DNA from: Streptococcaceae bacterium
Lineage (GTDB): Bacteria; Bacillota; Bacilli; Lactobacillales; Streptococcaceae
DNA length: 8,740 nucleotides
NCBI GenBank assembly: GCA_031259195.1
Contig: JAIRLR010000003.1
Coordinates: 1-8,740, forward strand
Reading direction: 5' to 3'
Made by a program: the position numbers and the translations under genes. The notes under the pieces are model-generated. The model did no database searches, was not told the DNA's origin, and saw only the letters and a list, made by a program, of their open reading frames with translations. Of this stretch, positions 1 through 6,550 are shown in pieces; the first letter of the stretch is position 1, and each line of letters starts with the position of its first letter.

Positions 1-33
1 GCATTGCTAATAAAGGATTTGATTTTTGATTGA
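1..33 (+). other. Possible 3' end of an upstream gene overlapping the miaA start
   Basis: The first frame is open from the window edge for ten codons (ALLIKDLIFD) and stops at TGA 31-33. That stop would overlap the TTG start of miaA as TTGA, a common arrangement for translationally coupled genes. Ten codons are too few to identify a family, and an open frame of this length can arise by chance. A second frame (IANKGFDF) closes at TGA 27-29. Confidence 0.2.
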
Positions 34-956
34 GAAAACCAAAAGTGCTGGTTATTGTCGGACCAACTGCTGTAGGAAAAACGACGCTTGGCATTGAATT
101 GGCCCAAATTTTTAACGGCGAAATTATTAGCGGTGATTCTTTGCAGGTGTATAAGTCTTTGAACATTGGAACGGCGAAAGCAACACCTGATGAGCAAAGG
201 CAAGTCAAACATCACTTAATTGACATTCGCAAGCCAGATGAAAATTATTCTGCAGCTGATTTCCAACAAGAAGGTAGACGCTTGATTATCAAACTAAGTC
301 AAAAGCAAAAATTACCGGTGATTGTTGGTGGTACTGGTTTTTATATTCAAGCATTACTAGAGAATTTTTCGTTAGGCGGTAAAATAAAAACTTCATCTTT
401 TCGTCAGAAATATGAACATTTTTTAAAAGAAAAAGGAAGTCATGCTCTTTGGCAAATGCTCTATGAAAAAGATCAAAAAGCTGCTGAAAAAATTCCAATT
501 AATAACTTACGTCGAGTAATCCGCGCTTTAGAAATTTTGGAAGCAACTGGTGAAAGCATGCAGTCTTTGAACGAGCAAGGACAGATGCTTTATGATGTCT
601 GCTTGATCGGACTGACGATAAAACGTTGCTTGTTATACGAGCGTATTAATAGTCGTGTTGATGAAATGATAAAAAAAGGGTTGCTTGATGAAGCAAAAAT
701 GCTTTTTGATTTAGGACAAACACAAGCTGCGCAGGGAATTGGATACAAAGAATTTTTTCCTTACTTTCAAGGAGGAATCCCTTTAGAAGAGACTGTGGAG
801 TTAGTAAAGCGAAATTCGAGAAGATATGCCAAAAGACAGATCACTTGGTTTACTAATCGTGTAAATGTTAAATGGTATGATTTTTCTAAAAGTTCTGATT
901 CAACAAAAATTAAAAACGATGTACAAAAATGGCTAAATGAAAGGGATAATGTATGA
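30..956 (+). CDS. miaA: tRNA dimethylallyltransferase MiaA
   Basis: MiaA transfers a dimethylallyl group from DMAPP to N6 of adenosine 37 in tRNAs that read codons starting with U, the first step toward ms2i6A37; it acts in the cytoplasm. The 308-residue product has the family's usual length. Visible motifs are the P-loop GPTAVGKTT (residues 11-19), SGDSLQVYKSLNIGTAK (34-50) containing the conserved Asp36 region, HHLIDI (61-66), VGGTGFYIQALL (about 99-110), NNLRRVIRALEI, GIGYKEFFPYF, and the C-terminal RRYAKRQITWF. The start is TTG, because TGA at 27-29 lies immediately before it in the same frame and the P-loop follows ten residues later. The ribosome binding site AAGGA at 13-17 is rather far (about 12 bases). 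A candidate terminator lies at 1119-1146. Identification is secure; only the start spacing is slightly unusual. Confidence 0.96.
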   Translation: MRKPKVLVIVGPTAVGKTTLGIELAQIFNGEIISGDSLQVYKSLNIGTAKATPDEQRQVKHHLIDIRKPDENYSAADFQQEGRRLIIKLSQKQKLPVIVGGTGFYIQALLENFSLGGKIKTSSFRQKYEHFLKEKGSHALWQMLYEKDQKAAEKIPINNLRRVIRALEILEATGESMQSLNEQGQMLYDVCLIGLTIKRCLLYERINSRVDEMIKKGLLDEAKMLFDLGQTQAAQGIGYKEFFPYFQGGIPLEETVELVKRNSRRYAKRQITWFTNRVNVKWYDFSKSSDSTKIKNDVQKWLNERDNV

Positions 957-1091
957 TTTCTTGAAATGAAAATTTAGATAAAAAGTTAGTAAAGTTGATT
1001 GTGTCAATGATCTTTGAAAATGTCCCCAAAAACGTTAAAAATTCATCGTAAATTTTTTCTTCCAATTCCTTGATTTAGTTCGTGTGAAATG

Positions 1092-1146
1092 TTGGAAACT
1101 TCCTGGAAATGAATCCAGATAGCAAGGCTTCCAAATTGCTATTTTT
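1092..1146 (+). terminator. Terminator-like hairpin cluster in the miaA-metN spacer
   Basis: ATAGCAA at 1119-1125 pairs with TTGCTAT at 1136-1142. An inner GG/CC pair extends the stem, and TTTT (1143-1146) follows. This fits a modest intrinsic terminator, probably for miaA. Upstream are two small hairpins, GGAA-ac-TTCC (1094-1103) and CTGG...CCAG (1104-1118). TTGGAA at 1092-1097 is complementary to TTCCAA at 1129-1134, which lies in the terminator loop, so an alternative fold is possible. I see no T-box or SAM riboswitch consensus. The rest of the spacer (957-1091) is AT-rich with nothing I can name. Confidence 0.45.
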
Positions 1147-1182
1147 AAATTTAACACAAACACTCATTTTTATGATTAGTTT

Positions 1183-1210
1183 TTGATTGAATAGGTTATA
1201 AATGTATAAC
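1183..1210 (+). promoter_or_regulatory. Candidate sigma-A promoter of the met importer operon
   Basis: TTGATT at 1183-1188 and TATAAC at 1205-1210 are separated by 16 bases and lie 38 bases before the metN ATG. Each box resembles the housekeeping consensus. The region is AT-rich, so other -10 choices exist (TATAAA at 1197-1202 or 1211-1216). The operator palindrome at 1195-1210 overlaps the -10 box. Confidence 0.5.
1195..1210 (+). promoter_or_regulatory. Palindromic operator candidate before metN
   Basis: GTTATA-AATG-TATAAC is a perfect inverted repeat with 6-bp arms and a 4-base spacer, covering the likely -10 box. The position suits repression of the methionine importer. It does not match the streptococcal MET-box (TATAGTTT...AAACTATA) as I remember it, so the regulator is unknown. 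In AT-rich DNA a 6-bp palindrome can occur by chance. Confidence 0.35.
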
Positions 1211-1247
1211 TATAAAAAAACTGTTTTATGGAAGGAAGTGATAGATT

Positions 1248-2099
1248 ATGTCTATTATTGAATTGAAGGAGATTACCAAAATTTTTGAAGGGCGCTCAGA
1301 GAGTGTTAAAGCTCTTGACAAAGTAACGTTAAATGTCGATAAAGGTGATATTTATGGAATTATAGGATATTCTGGTGCGGGAAAGAGTACATTAGTGCGT
1401 TTGTTTAATGGTTTAGAGATCGCTAGTGGTGGAACACTAAAAGTTTTAGGTCAGGAGATTTCAGAATTAAAAACAAAAGAATTGCGTGCATTTCGTCAAA
1501 AGCTAGGAATGATTTTTCAGCATTTTAATCTTTTATGGTCAAAGACAGTGTTAGAGAATATCGAGTTGCCTTTAAAAATGGCTGGAGTTTCCAAGATTAA
1601 ACGCAAACAACGAGCAGAAGAGTTGGTTAGTTTGGTGGGGCTAGCAGGGCATGAAGATCATTATCCAAATCAGCTTTCCGGTGGACAAAAGCAAAGAGTT
1701 GGTATTGCTCGTGCTTTAGCTAATAATCCGGAAATTTTACTAAGCGATGAGTCAACAAGTGCGCTTGATCCACAGACAACAGATGAAATTTTAGATTTAT
1801 TGTTGGATTTAAATCGGAAACTAGAGTTAACGATTGTGTTGATTACGCATGAGATGCATGTCATTCGCCGAATTGCTAATAAAGTGGCCGTGATGGAGAA
1901 AGGGCGTGTAATCGAGCAAGGCGAAGTAGTTGAGTTGTTTAATTATCCAAAGACGGAAACGACGCGAAAATTTGTACAACAGGATATCGATCCAAGGAGT
2001 GAAGATACCAGCGAGTTTGTTATGAAAGTGCTGCAAAAGAATCCAACAGCTCGTTTCGCAGAGTTAATTTTTAATATACCGGACCAGAGCCGATCATAA
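1248..2099 (+). CDS. metN: Methionine ABC importer ATP-binding protein MetN, truncated by frameshift
   Basis: MetN hydrolyses ATP to drive methionine uptake through MetI, with MetQ as the receptor. The ABC core is complete: Walker A GYSGAGKST (40-48), Q-loop Gln91, signature LSGGQ (143-147), Walker B ILLSDE (163-168), D-loop SALD (171-174) and switch His201. The ATG start has AAGGAAG about nine bases upstream. The frame ends at residue 283, whereas MetN proteins are usually about 340 residues with a C-terminal NIL domain. Residues up to about ARFAELIFN look like normal MetN, while the last seven (IPDQSRS) look like out-of-frame tail. The NIL domain continues in the -1 frame just downstream, so about one base appears to be missing between 2075 and 2099. 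The ATPase may still work without its methionine-sensing part. A sequencing error would look the same. Confidence 0.9.
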   Translation: MSIIELKEITKIFEGRSESVKALDKVTLNVDKGDIYGIIGYSGAGKSTLVRLFNGLEIASGGTLKVLGQEISELKTKELRAFRQKLGMIFQHFNLLWSKTVLENIELPLKMAGVSKIKRKQRAEELVSLVGLAGHEDHYPNQLSGGQKQRVGIARALANNPEILLSDESTSALDPQTTDEILDLLLDLNRKLELTIVLITHEMHVIRRIANKVAVMEKGRVIEQGEVVELFNYPKTETTRKFVQQDIDPRSEDTSEFVMKVLQKNPTARFAELIFNIPDQSRS

Positions 2100-2284
2100 C
2101 GCGGGTGATTCGTAAGTTTAAAGTAGATATCAATGTTTTGCATGGTAATTTAAAGCATACAAACGCAGGTGTTTTGGGGACGTTAAGTGTGATTTTAACG
2201 GGGGAAGAGGTAAAGCAAGCAATTTCTTTTCTGCAATCTTTAGGCGTTGGAGTGGAGGTGAATTCTTTTGACAAGCAAGCATAG
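2075..2284 (+). pseudogene. metN: Detached NIL (methionine-sensing) domain of metN, in the -1 frame
   Basis: Read in the -1 frame relative to metN, this stretch encodes GPEPIITRVIRKFKVDIN followed by VLHGN, GVLGTLSVILTG and EEVKQAISFLQSLGVGVEV. That pattern is the NIL/ACT-like C-terminal domain of MetN, which in characterised importers binds methionine and inhibits transport. Its stop TAG (2282-2284) overlaps the metI TTG start by 17 bases, so the joined frame 1248-2284 would give a full-length protein of about 345 residues and a normal operon junction. No convincing ribosome binding site precedes the internal GTG at 2105, so separate translation is unlikely. Confidence 0.85.
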
Positions 2285-2963
2285 TTTTGTGGATACATTC
2301 TTTAACTTTTCGCAAGTTAACTGGGAGAATATGCGACAGAGCACATGGGATACCCTTTATATGGAATTTATTTCCATGATTTTTACAGTTATCTTTGGTT
2401 TTATAATCGGACTTATGTTATTTTTACTTTCGAGGCAATCAGGAACAGTTCTTAAAGCTGTTTATGCCATTTTTTCAATAGTTAGCAATATTTTCCGCTC
2501 AATTCCTTTTATCGTTTTGATTGTTTTATTCATCCCAGCAATGAGTGCCATTTTTGGCAGTTTTATTGGGGCAATTCCTGCTGTTTTGCCGCTAACAGTA
2601 TCTGCATCACCACTTTATGCACGGATGGTTGAAGTGGCTTTTCGTGAAGTCGACGAGGGAGTGCTTGAAGCAGCAAATGCGATGGGCGCTAGTGGTTTGC
2701 AAAAAGTTTTTCAAGTTTTGGTGCCCGAAAGTTTACCGGCGTTAATTTCTGGAATGAGTATTACAGCCGTATCGATGATTGGTTATACGGCGATGGCTTG
2801 TGTTGTTGGTGGCGGAGGTCTTGGCGGTCTAGCCATCCAAGAAGGATTTTCGCGCAATAACTATACCGTTACAATGGTTGCAACAGTGATTATTCTAATA
2901 ATTGTTTTTATTTTGCAGTTTATTGGTGATTTATTAGTAAAAAAAGTTGATAAGAGAAAATGA
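2268..2963 (+). CDS. metI: Methionine ABC importer permease MetI
   Basis: MetI is the membrane subunit of the MetNIQ importer, probably working as a dimer with two MetN. The 231-residue protein has five hydrophobic segments (roughly 33-54, 65-95, 98-116, 158-182 and 200-224). The EAA coupling loop that contacts the ATPase is visible as EAANAMGASG (134-143), followed by VPESLPALISG. The conserved GYTAMACVVGGGGLGGLAI stretch is typical of the family. The TTG start is supported by GGAGG at 2254-2258, nine bases upstream, and by overlap with the intact-frame end of metN, which implies translational coupling. metQ follows 29 bases after the stop. Confidence 0.95.
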   Translation: MTSKHSFVDTFFNFSQVNWENMRQSTWDTLYMEFISMIFTVIFGFIIGLMLFLLSRQSGTVLKAVYAIFSIVSNIFRSIPFIVLIVLFIPAMSAIFGSFIGAIPAVLPLTVSASPLYARMVEVAFREVDEGVLEAANAMGASGLQKVFQVLVPESLPALISGMSITAVSMIGYTAMACVVGGGGLGGLAIQEGFSRNNYTVTMVATVIILIIVFILQFIGDLLVKKVDKRK

Positions 2964-2992
2964 AATACTAAAAATAAAGGACGGTACATCGA

Positions 2993-3835
2993 ATGAAAAA
3001 AAATATTTTAGGACTTTTATCGTTGATATTAATTTTGCTTGTAGTCGTTGGTTGCGAAAATTCAAAAAAGAAGAGTACCAGTGATGATAAGACAATTACC
3101 GTTGCAGCTTCCCCAACACCGCACGCGGAAATTTTGGAACATGTCGCTCCTTTATTAGAAAAAGAAGGATATAAGTTAGTTATTAAAAAAATTGATGACT
3201 TTGTAATGCCCAATAAGGCCTTAGCAAGCGGTGATGTAGATGCCAACTATTTCCAACATGTGCCGTTTTTTGAAAAGGCCGTGAAGGAGAATAATTATAA
3301 TTTTTCCATTGCTGGAGCTGTTCATATTGAACCAATGGGTCTGTATTCAAAAAATGTTAAAAAGGTAAAAGATTTAAAAGATGGAGCAAAAATTGTCACC
3401 TCTGATTCGGTAGCGGACTGGGGGCGAGTGATTTCGATTTTAAAAAAGGCCAAATTAGTTGAAGTTAAAAATGGAGTAAATATAGAAAATGCTTCTTTTG
3501 AAGATATTTCAAAAAATCCAAAACATTTAAAATTCGTTCATAATGTTAAGCCTGAAATGTTAGTGCAAGCTTACAATAATCAAGAAGGTGATTTAGTCGC
3601 AATCAACGCAAACTTTGCTTATAGTGCAAAGCTAAATCCTTTAAAAGACTCTGTACTGCTGGAAGCTGATAACTCTCCTTATGTCAATATTGTGGCAACG
3701 AGAAAAGGACAAGAAAATTCAGCTAAAATCAAAGCTTTGATCAAAATTTTGCATGAAAAAAAAGTACAAGCTTGGGTTTTAAAAACATGGGGCGGATCTG
3801 TTAAACCTGTGGCGGCAGATGACTGGAAGAAGTAA
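2993..3835 (+). CDS. metQ: Methionine-binding lipoprotein MetQ
   Basis: MetQ is the extracellular receptor that delivers methionine to MetI, anchored to the outer face of the membrane by lipidation. The 280-residue product begins with a lipoprotein signal peptide: Lys2-Lys3, a hydrophobic core (5-19) and lipobox VVGC ending at Cys21. The mature part shows the NlpA/lipoprotein_9 pattern: TVAASPTPHAEIL, DDFVMPNKALASGDVDANYFQHVPF and IEPMGLYSKNVK. The ATG start has AAAGGA about 11 bases upstream. Its place directly after metN and metI supports methionine as the main substrate; some relatives also carry D-methionine or methionine sulfoxide. A strong terminator follows. Confidence 0.95.
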   Translation: MKKNILGLLSLILILLVVVGCENSKKKSTSDDKTITVAASPTPHAEILEHVAPLLEKEGYKLVIKKIDDFVMPNKALASGDVDANYFQHVPFFEKAVKENNYNFSIAGAVHIEPMGLYSKNVKKVKDLKDGAKIVTSDSVADWGRVISILKKAKLVEVKNGVNIENASFEDISKNPKHLKFVHNVKPEMLVQAYNNQEGDLVAINANFAYSAKLNPLKDSVLLEADNSPYVNIVATRKGQENSAKIKALIKILHEKKVQAWVLKTWGGSVKPVAADDWKK

Positions 3836-3857
3836 ATTTTCATATAATTAATGAATA

Positions 3858-3899
3858 AATCTATCCCAAAATATTGTAAATATTTTGGGATAGATTTTT
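3858..3899 (+). terminator. Intrinsic terminator of the met operon
   Basis: A perfect 18-bp stem (3858-3875 with 3879-3896) closes a 3-base GTA loop, and a five-T run at 3895-3899 follows on the plus strand. It begins 23 bases after the metQ stop. On the minus strand the hairpin is followed by a poorer T run (TTTATT), so it may only weakly stop transcription coming from pyrG. Confidence 0.93.
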
Positions 3900-4073
3900 A
3901 ATAAAGATATCGTTCACAGGATTTACACTCACTCACAACTATTTTTCTTTAAAAAAGTCTTTTAAATCAGCTAAAGGTAGATTTTTCTTTTTGCAGTGCT
4001 TCATACTCACTTTTTGACATTACTTGCCAAGCTTCTCCTTTAAGGTAGCTAGCATTATTTTTTTCTTCTGTAA

Positions 4074-4291
4074 GAACCTGTTAACGATCTCCCAACGATG
4101 AATAATTTTGGCTATTTTTCCACACTTTTTCGTTAAAAAGCCTCGATTTAGAACCGCTAAACCTGTGTTTTTTGCCTCAAATTGTGAAAAAATAGCTCAA
4201 AAAACCTGTCGGGCTATTAAATTGTTTCAAGCTTTGCTTGATTACAATTTGTATAGCGGGATTCACTTCGCTAGAGATCGTTAACAGGTTC
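4074..4291. mobile_element. 218-bp MITE-like element with 18-bp terminal inverted repeats and TAA duplication
   Basis: The ends are perfect 18-bp inverted repeats, GAACCTGTTAACGATCTC at 4074-4091 and its complement at 4274-4291. They are flanked by the direct repeat TAA (4071-4073 and 4292-4294), which fits a 3-bp target duplication. The interior has no coding frame of note and no transposase, so mobilisation in trans by a related insertion sequence is inferred. It holds a long hairpin (4213-4257). A second, diverged copy in opposite orientation starts at 8622. I cannot name the parent IS; a 3-bp TNA-type duplication is known for some IS5 subgroups, which is only a hint. Confidence 0.82.
4213..4257 (-). 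repeat. Conserved internal hairpin of the element, copy 1
   Basis: The outer arms at 4213-4225 and 4244-4257 pair apart from a small bulge. Inside them is CAAGC-ttt-GCTTG (4228-4240). Read on the minus strand the hairpin is followed by AGCCCGACAGG and a T6 run (to about 4198), a weak terminator-like layout that could end pyrG transcripts, since no other terminator is obvious after pyrG. The same hairpin recurs at 8657-8701 with compensating changes. Confidence 0.7.
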
Positions 4292-4333
4292 TAAGAATCA
4301 TTGAGGTATTTTTATAACTCTAAAACAGACCAC

Positions 4334-5935
4334 TTATACTCTCCTAACTGCCGCCCCAATAAAGGCTTTGTAAAGAGCTTCTGGACGATTGGGCCGACTT
4401 GTTAGCTCAGGATGATACTGACATGCGACAAAAAACTTTTTATCGGGTAGTTCAACAATTTCAACCAAGCGATTATCTGGAGAGACCCCTGAAAAGACTA
4501 AGCCTAACTTTTCAAACTCTTTACGATAATGATTATTAAATTCATAGCGATGACGATGACGTTTTTGCACAACTTCATCATTATCATAAACGTTGGCTGC
4601 ATGCGTTCCATGTTTTAGCTTAGCAGGGTACAGTCCTAAACGAAGTGTTCCGCCTATATTTTCAATATTTTTTTGATCTTTCATAATATCAATTACATTA
4701 TGCGATGTTTTAGGATTAAGCTCAGCCGAGTTAGCATCTTTAAACCCCGCCACATTACGGGCAAACTCCACTATCGCTAGCTGCATACCCAAGCAAATCC
4801 CAAACAGCGGAACGTCTTCTTCTCGAGCGTAGCGAATTGCCTCAATCTTGCCTTCCACTCCGCGATGACCAAAGCCACCAGGAACAATAATGCCATCTGC
4901 TTCTTTTAGTAAAGATGCAACATTTTCACGTGTGACATTTACTGAATTGATCCACAGTAAGTCAATATCCGTATCATGCGCATAACCTGCATGTTTTAAA
5001 GCTTCTACCACTGAAAGATATGCATCAGGCAGCTCTACATACTTACCGACCAAAGCGATTTTTGTTTTCTTTTTAAGATTCATGACCTTTTCAACCATGG
5101 CTGCCCACTCCGTCATATCAGCTGCGGGAGTGTCCAATTTCAAATGATCACAAACCGTCTGATCCATTTTCTGCGCCTGTAAGTTTAAAGGAATTTGATA
5201 TAAATGCTCTACATCAAGGGAGTCGATCACGGCTTCTGGCGCTACATCACAAAACTGAGCTAACTTATTTTTAATCCCACATGAAACAGGTTTCTCTGTA
5301 CGGATCACCAACATATTTGGCTGAATTCCAAGGCCTCGCAACTCTTTTACCGAATGCTGAGTTGGCTTGGTTTTCATCTCTCTGGCTGCCTTTAAATACG
5401 GAAGCAAGGTTGTATGAATATACATAACATTATCGCTACCAACTTTGGACTTCATTTGCCTGAGTGCTTCTAGAAACGGTAAAGACTCAATATCGCCAAC
5501 TGTACCGCCAACTTCAGTAATAATCACATCTGAATCAGTCGTTGTTGCTGCATGCATGATCTTTTCTTTCAAGGCATTGGTAATATGCGGAATTACTTGC
5601 ACTGTTGCCCCTAAGTACTCACCTTTACGCTCTTTAAGCAAAACTTCTGAATACACTTTGCCCGTTGTAACATTTGAATATTTATTTAAATTAATATCAA
5701 TAAAGCGCTCATAATGCCCTAAATCTAAATCCGTCTCTGCTCCATCATCAGTTACAAACACTTCACCATGCTGATAAGGACTCATCGTCCCTGGGTCCAC
5801 GTTAATGTATGGATCAAATTTTTGTAGCGTCACTTTTAATCCACGATTTTTTAGCAAACGTCCCAGTGAAGCTGCAACAATTCCTTTGCCAATCGACGAA
5901 ACGACACCACCAGTTACAAAAATGTACTTTGTCAT
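4334..5935 (-). CDS. pyrG: CTP synthase PyrG
   Basis: PyrG makes CTP from UTP, ATP and glutamine, the last step of de novo pyrimidine nucleotide synthesis; it is cytoplasmic and works as a tetramer. The N-terminal synthase domain starts [17 protein letters not shown] and includes [21 protein letters not shown] and [13 protein letters not shown]. The C-terminal class I glutamine amidotransferase domain shows VPGGFGHRG, the nucleophile elbow FGICLGMQ (Cys near residue 380) and the YHPE pair (His508, Glu510). The chosen ATG gives 533 residues, the usual length, and has GGAGG eight bases upstream; a start six codons earlier would run through this ribosome binding site. It follows rpoE by 74 bases with a terminator hairpin between them. 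The rpoE-pyrG order is conserved in Bacillota. Confidence 0.97.
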   Translation of the reverse strand: MTKYIFVTGGVVSSIGKGIVAASLGRLLKNRGLKVTLQKFDPYINVDPGTMSPYQHGEVFVTDDGAETDLDLGHYERFIDINLNKYSNVTTGKVYSEVLLKERKGEYLGATVQVIPHITNALKEKIMHAATTTDSDVIITEVGGTVGDIESLPFLEALRQMKSKVGSDNVMYIHTTLLPYLKAAREMKTKPTQHSVKELRGLGIQPNMLVIRTEKPVSCGIKNKLAQFCDVAPEAVIDSLDVEHLYQIPLNLQAQKMDQTVCDHLKLDTPAADMTEWAAMVEKVMNLKKKTKIALVGKYVELPDAYLSVVEALKHAGYAHDTDIDLLWINSVNVTRENVASLLKEADGIIVPGGFGHRGVEGKIEAIRYAREEDVPLFGICLGMQLAIVEFARNVAGFKDANSAELNPKTSHNVIDIMKDQKNIENIGGTLRLGLYPAKLKHGTHAANVYDNDEVVQKRHRHRYEFNNHYRKEFEKLGLVFSGVSPDNRLVEIVELPDKKFFVACQYHPELTSRPNRPEALYKAFIGAAVRRV

Positions 5936-5951
5936 GTTTGGAACCTCCAGC

Positions 5952-5982
5952 AAAAAACTCCCTACTCAACATGAACAGGGAG
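5952..5982 (-). terminator. Attenuator-like terminator in the pyrG leader
   Basis: On the minus strand CTCCCT pairs with AGGGAG, and the inner GUUC/GAGU adds four more pairs including two G-U, giving a 10-bp stem with a 5-base loop (5958-5982). Six Ts follow (5952-5957). The pyrG ribosome binding site GGAGG comes a few bases later. In Bacillus and Lactococcus a terminator at this place controls pyrG by CTP level. The C-rich 5' arm fits that scheme, but I see no GGGC transcription start nearby, so the trigger is unclear. It could also simply reduce read-through from rpoE. Confidence 0.8.
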
Positions 5983-6009
5983 ATATAGTCAAAAAATAGT
6001 AAGGAAATT

Positions 6010-6519
6010 TTATTTTTTTTCATCAAGCTTCACTTCGCTTAGGTTGCTATCATATGCAGTATCTTCATCCTCTTCGTCGTCCTCGTCATCATCATCAATT
6101 GACAAATCATCATCAAGATCATTACTAAAATTTTCATCTTCAGAATCATCATTATCCCAATCAATCACATCGTCGCCGCTAACAAAGGCATTAATTCGTT
6201 TTTTCTTCTTATGCACAAGACCTTTTTCATTATCGTCTAAGTCAGTTAACTCTTCATCAATTTTACCAATAGCGTACCACGAGCGCAAACCTACACGATT
6301 TTTACCAAGAAAAATAAAACCACCATCGATATTTAAATCCGTATAAAATTGGGACAATTGTTTTCGAACTTCAATATCAGATTTCTTTAAATAATCTTGA
6401 ATTTCATTTACCAACTCAGCAAATTCCATAACCTTATCTTTTTGCTCCAATAAAGCATGAGCCACTTCAATCATTGATAACTCTTCACGTTTACACCCTT
6501 CAAAAACACTAAGTTCCAA
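6010..6519 (-). CDS. rpoE: RNA polymerase delta subunit RpoE
   Basis: The delta subunit binds core RNA polymerase in Bacillota, helps it recycle and release nucleic acid, and tunes response to initiating nucleotide levels. The 169-residue product has the HARE-HTH N-terminal domain (about 10-85: ELSMIEVAHALLEQ, FAELVNEIQDYL, QFYTDLNIDGGFIFLG, VGLRSWYAIG). A very acidic tail follows from about 112, with runs such as DDDDEDDEEDEDTAYD. The start is TTG with AAGGAGG upstream, an 11-base gap that is slightly long; the next ATG (MIEVAH) would cut the domain. It begins 31 bases after E1 beta with no clear promoter between, so it may be cotranscribed with the E1 genes or use a promoter inside the AT-rich 3' end of E1 beta. 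Confidence 0.95.
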   Translation of the reverse strand: MELSVFEGCKREELSMIEVAHALLEQKDKVMEFAELVNEIQDYLKKSDIEVRKQLSQFYTDLNIDGGFIFLGKNRVGLRSWYAIGKIDEELTDLDDNEKGLVHKKKKRINAFVSGDDVIDWDNDDSEDENFSNDLDDDLSIDDDDEDDEEDEDTAYDSNLSEVKLDEKK

Positions 6520-6550
6520 TTTTTCTTAAACCTCCTTAAAAGCTTGTCTG

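Larger units (their letters stand above)
3939..4301 (-). pseudogene. Remnant of a small unidentified ORF, frameshifted and interrupted by the element
   Basis: On the minus strand, outside the inserted element (4074-4291), the flanks read as one small protein once the element and one TAA copy are removed. ATG at 4299-4301 leads into MILTEEKNNASYLKGEAW, then QVMSKSEYEALQKEK. That frame stops at TGA 3967-3969. A one-base shift in the A-rich stretch near 3980-3995 instead continues NLPLADLKDFFKEK to TAG at 3939-3941, for about 47 residues in all. The sequence is charged and looks helical. I do not recognise a family. No good ribosome binding site is visible before the ATG, and it would start only 33 bases after the pyrG stop, so it may be a fragment of something longer or a chance reading. 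Confidence 0.4.

Noticed and set aside
957..1247. T-box or SAM riboswitch controlling metN
   Set aside because: No GGGTGGNACC T-box core and no recognisable S-box or SMK-box elements; only short hairpins are present.
2064..2083. Programmed -1 frameshift joining metN to its NIL domain
   Set aside because: The T-run is not an in-frame X XXY YYZ site, and the -1 frame has a TAA stop at 2072-2074, so slippage on the T-run would terminate. A one-base deletion after 2074 explains the data better.
1670..2315. Several minus-strand open frames across metN and the metN-metI junction
   Set aside because: All lie antisense to conserved coding sequence, lack ribosome binding sites and have no recognisable motifs.
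4074..4291. Remnant transposase gene inside the element
   Set aside because: No frame of useful length and no DDE-like motif in any reading; the element is too short to encode a transposase.
5445..5999. Plus-strand open frames opposite pyrG
   Set aside because: Shadows of the highly conserved PyrG synthase domain; no independent coding evidence.
6044..6346. Open frame on the plus strand with a long serine run
   Set aside because: It is the mirror of the Asp/Glu-rich tail of rpoE, where GAT/GAC/GAA codons read as TCA/TCG/TTC-type codons on the other strand. No ribosome binding site or family resemblance.
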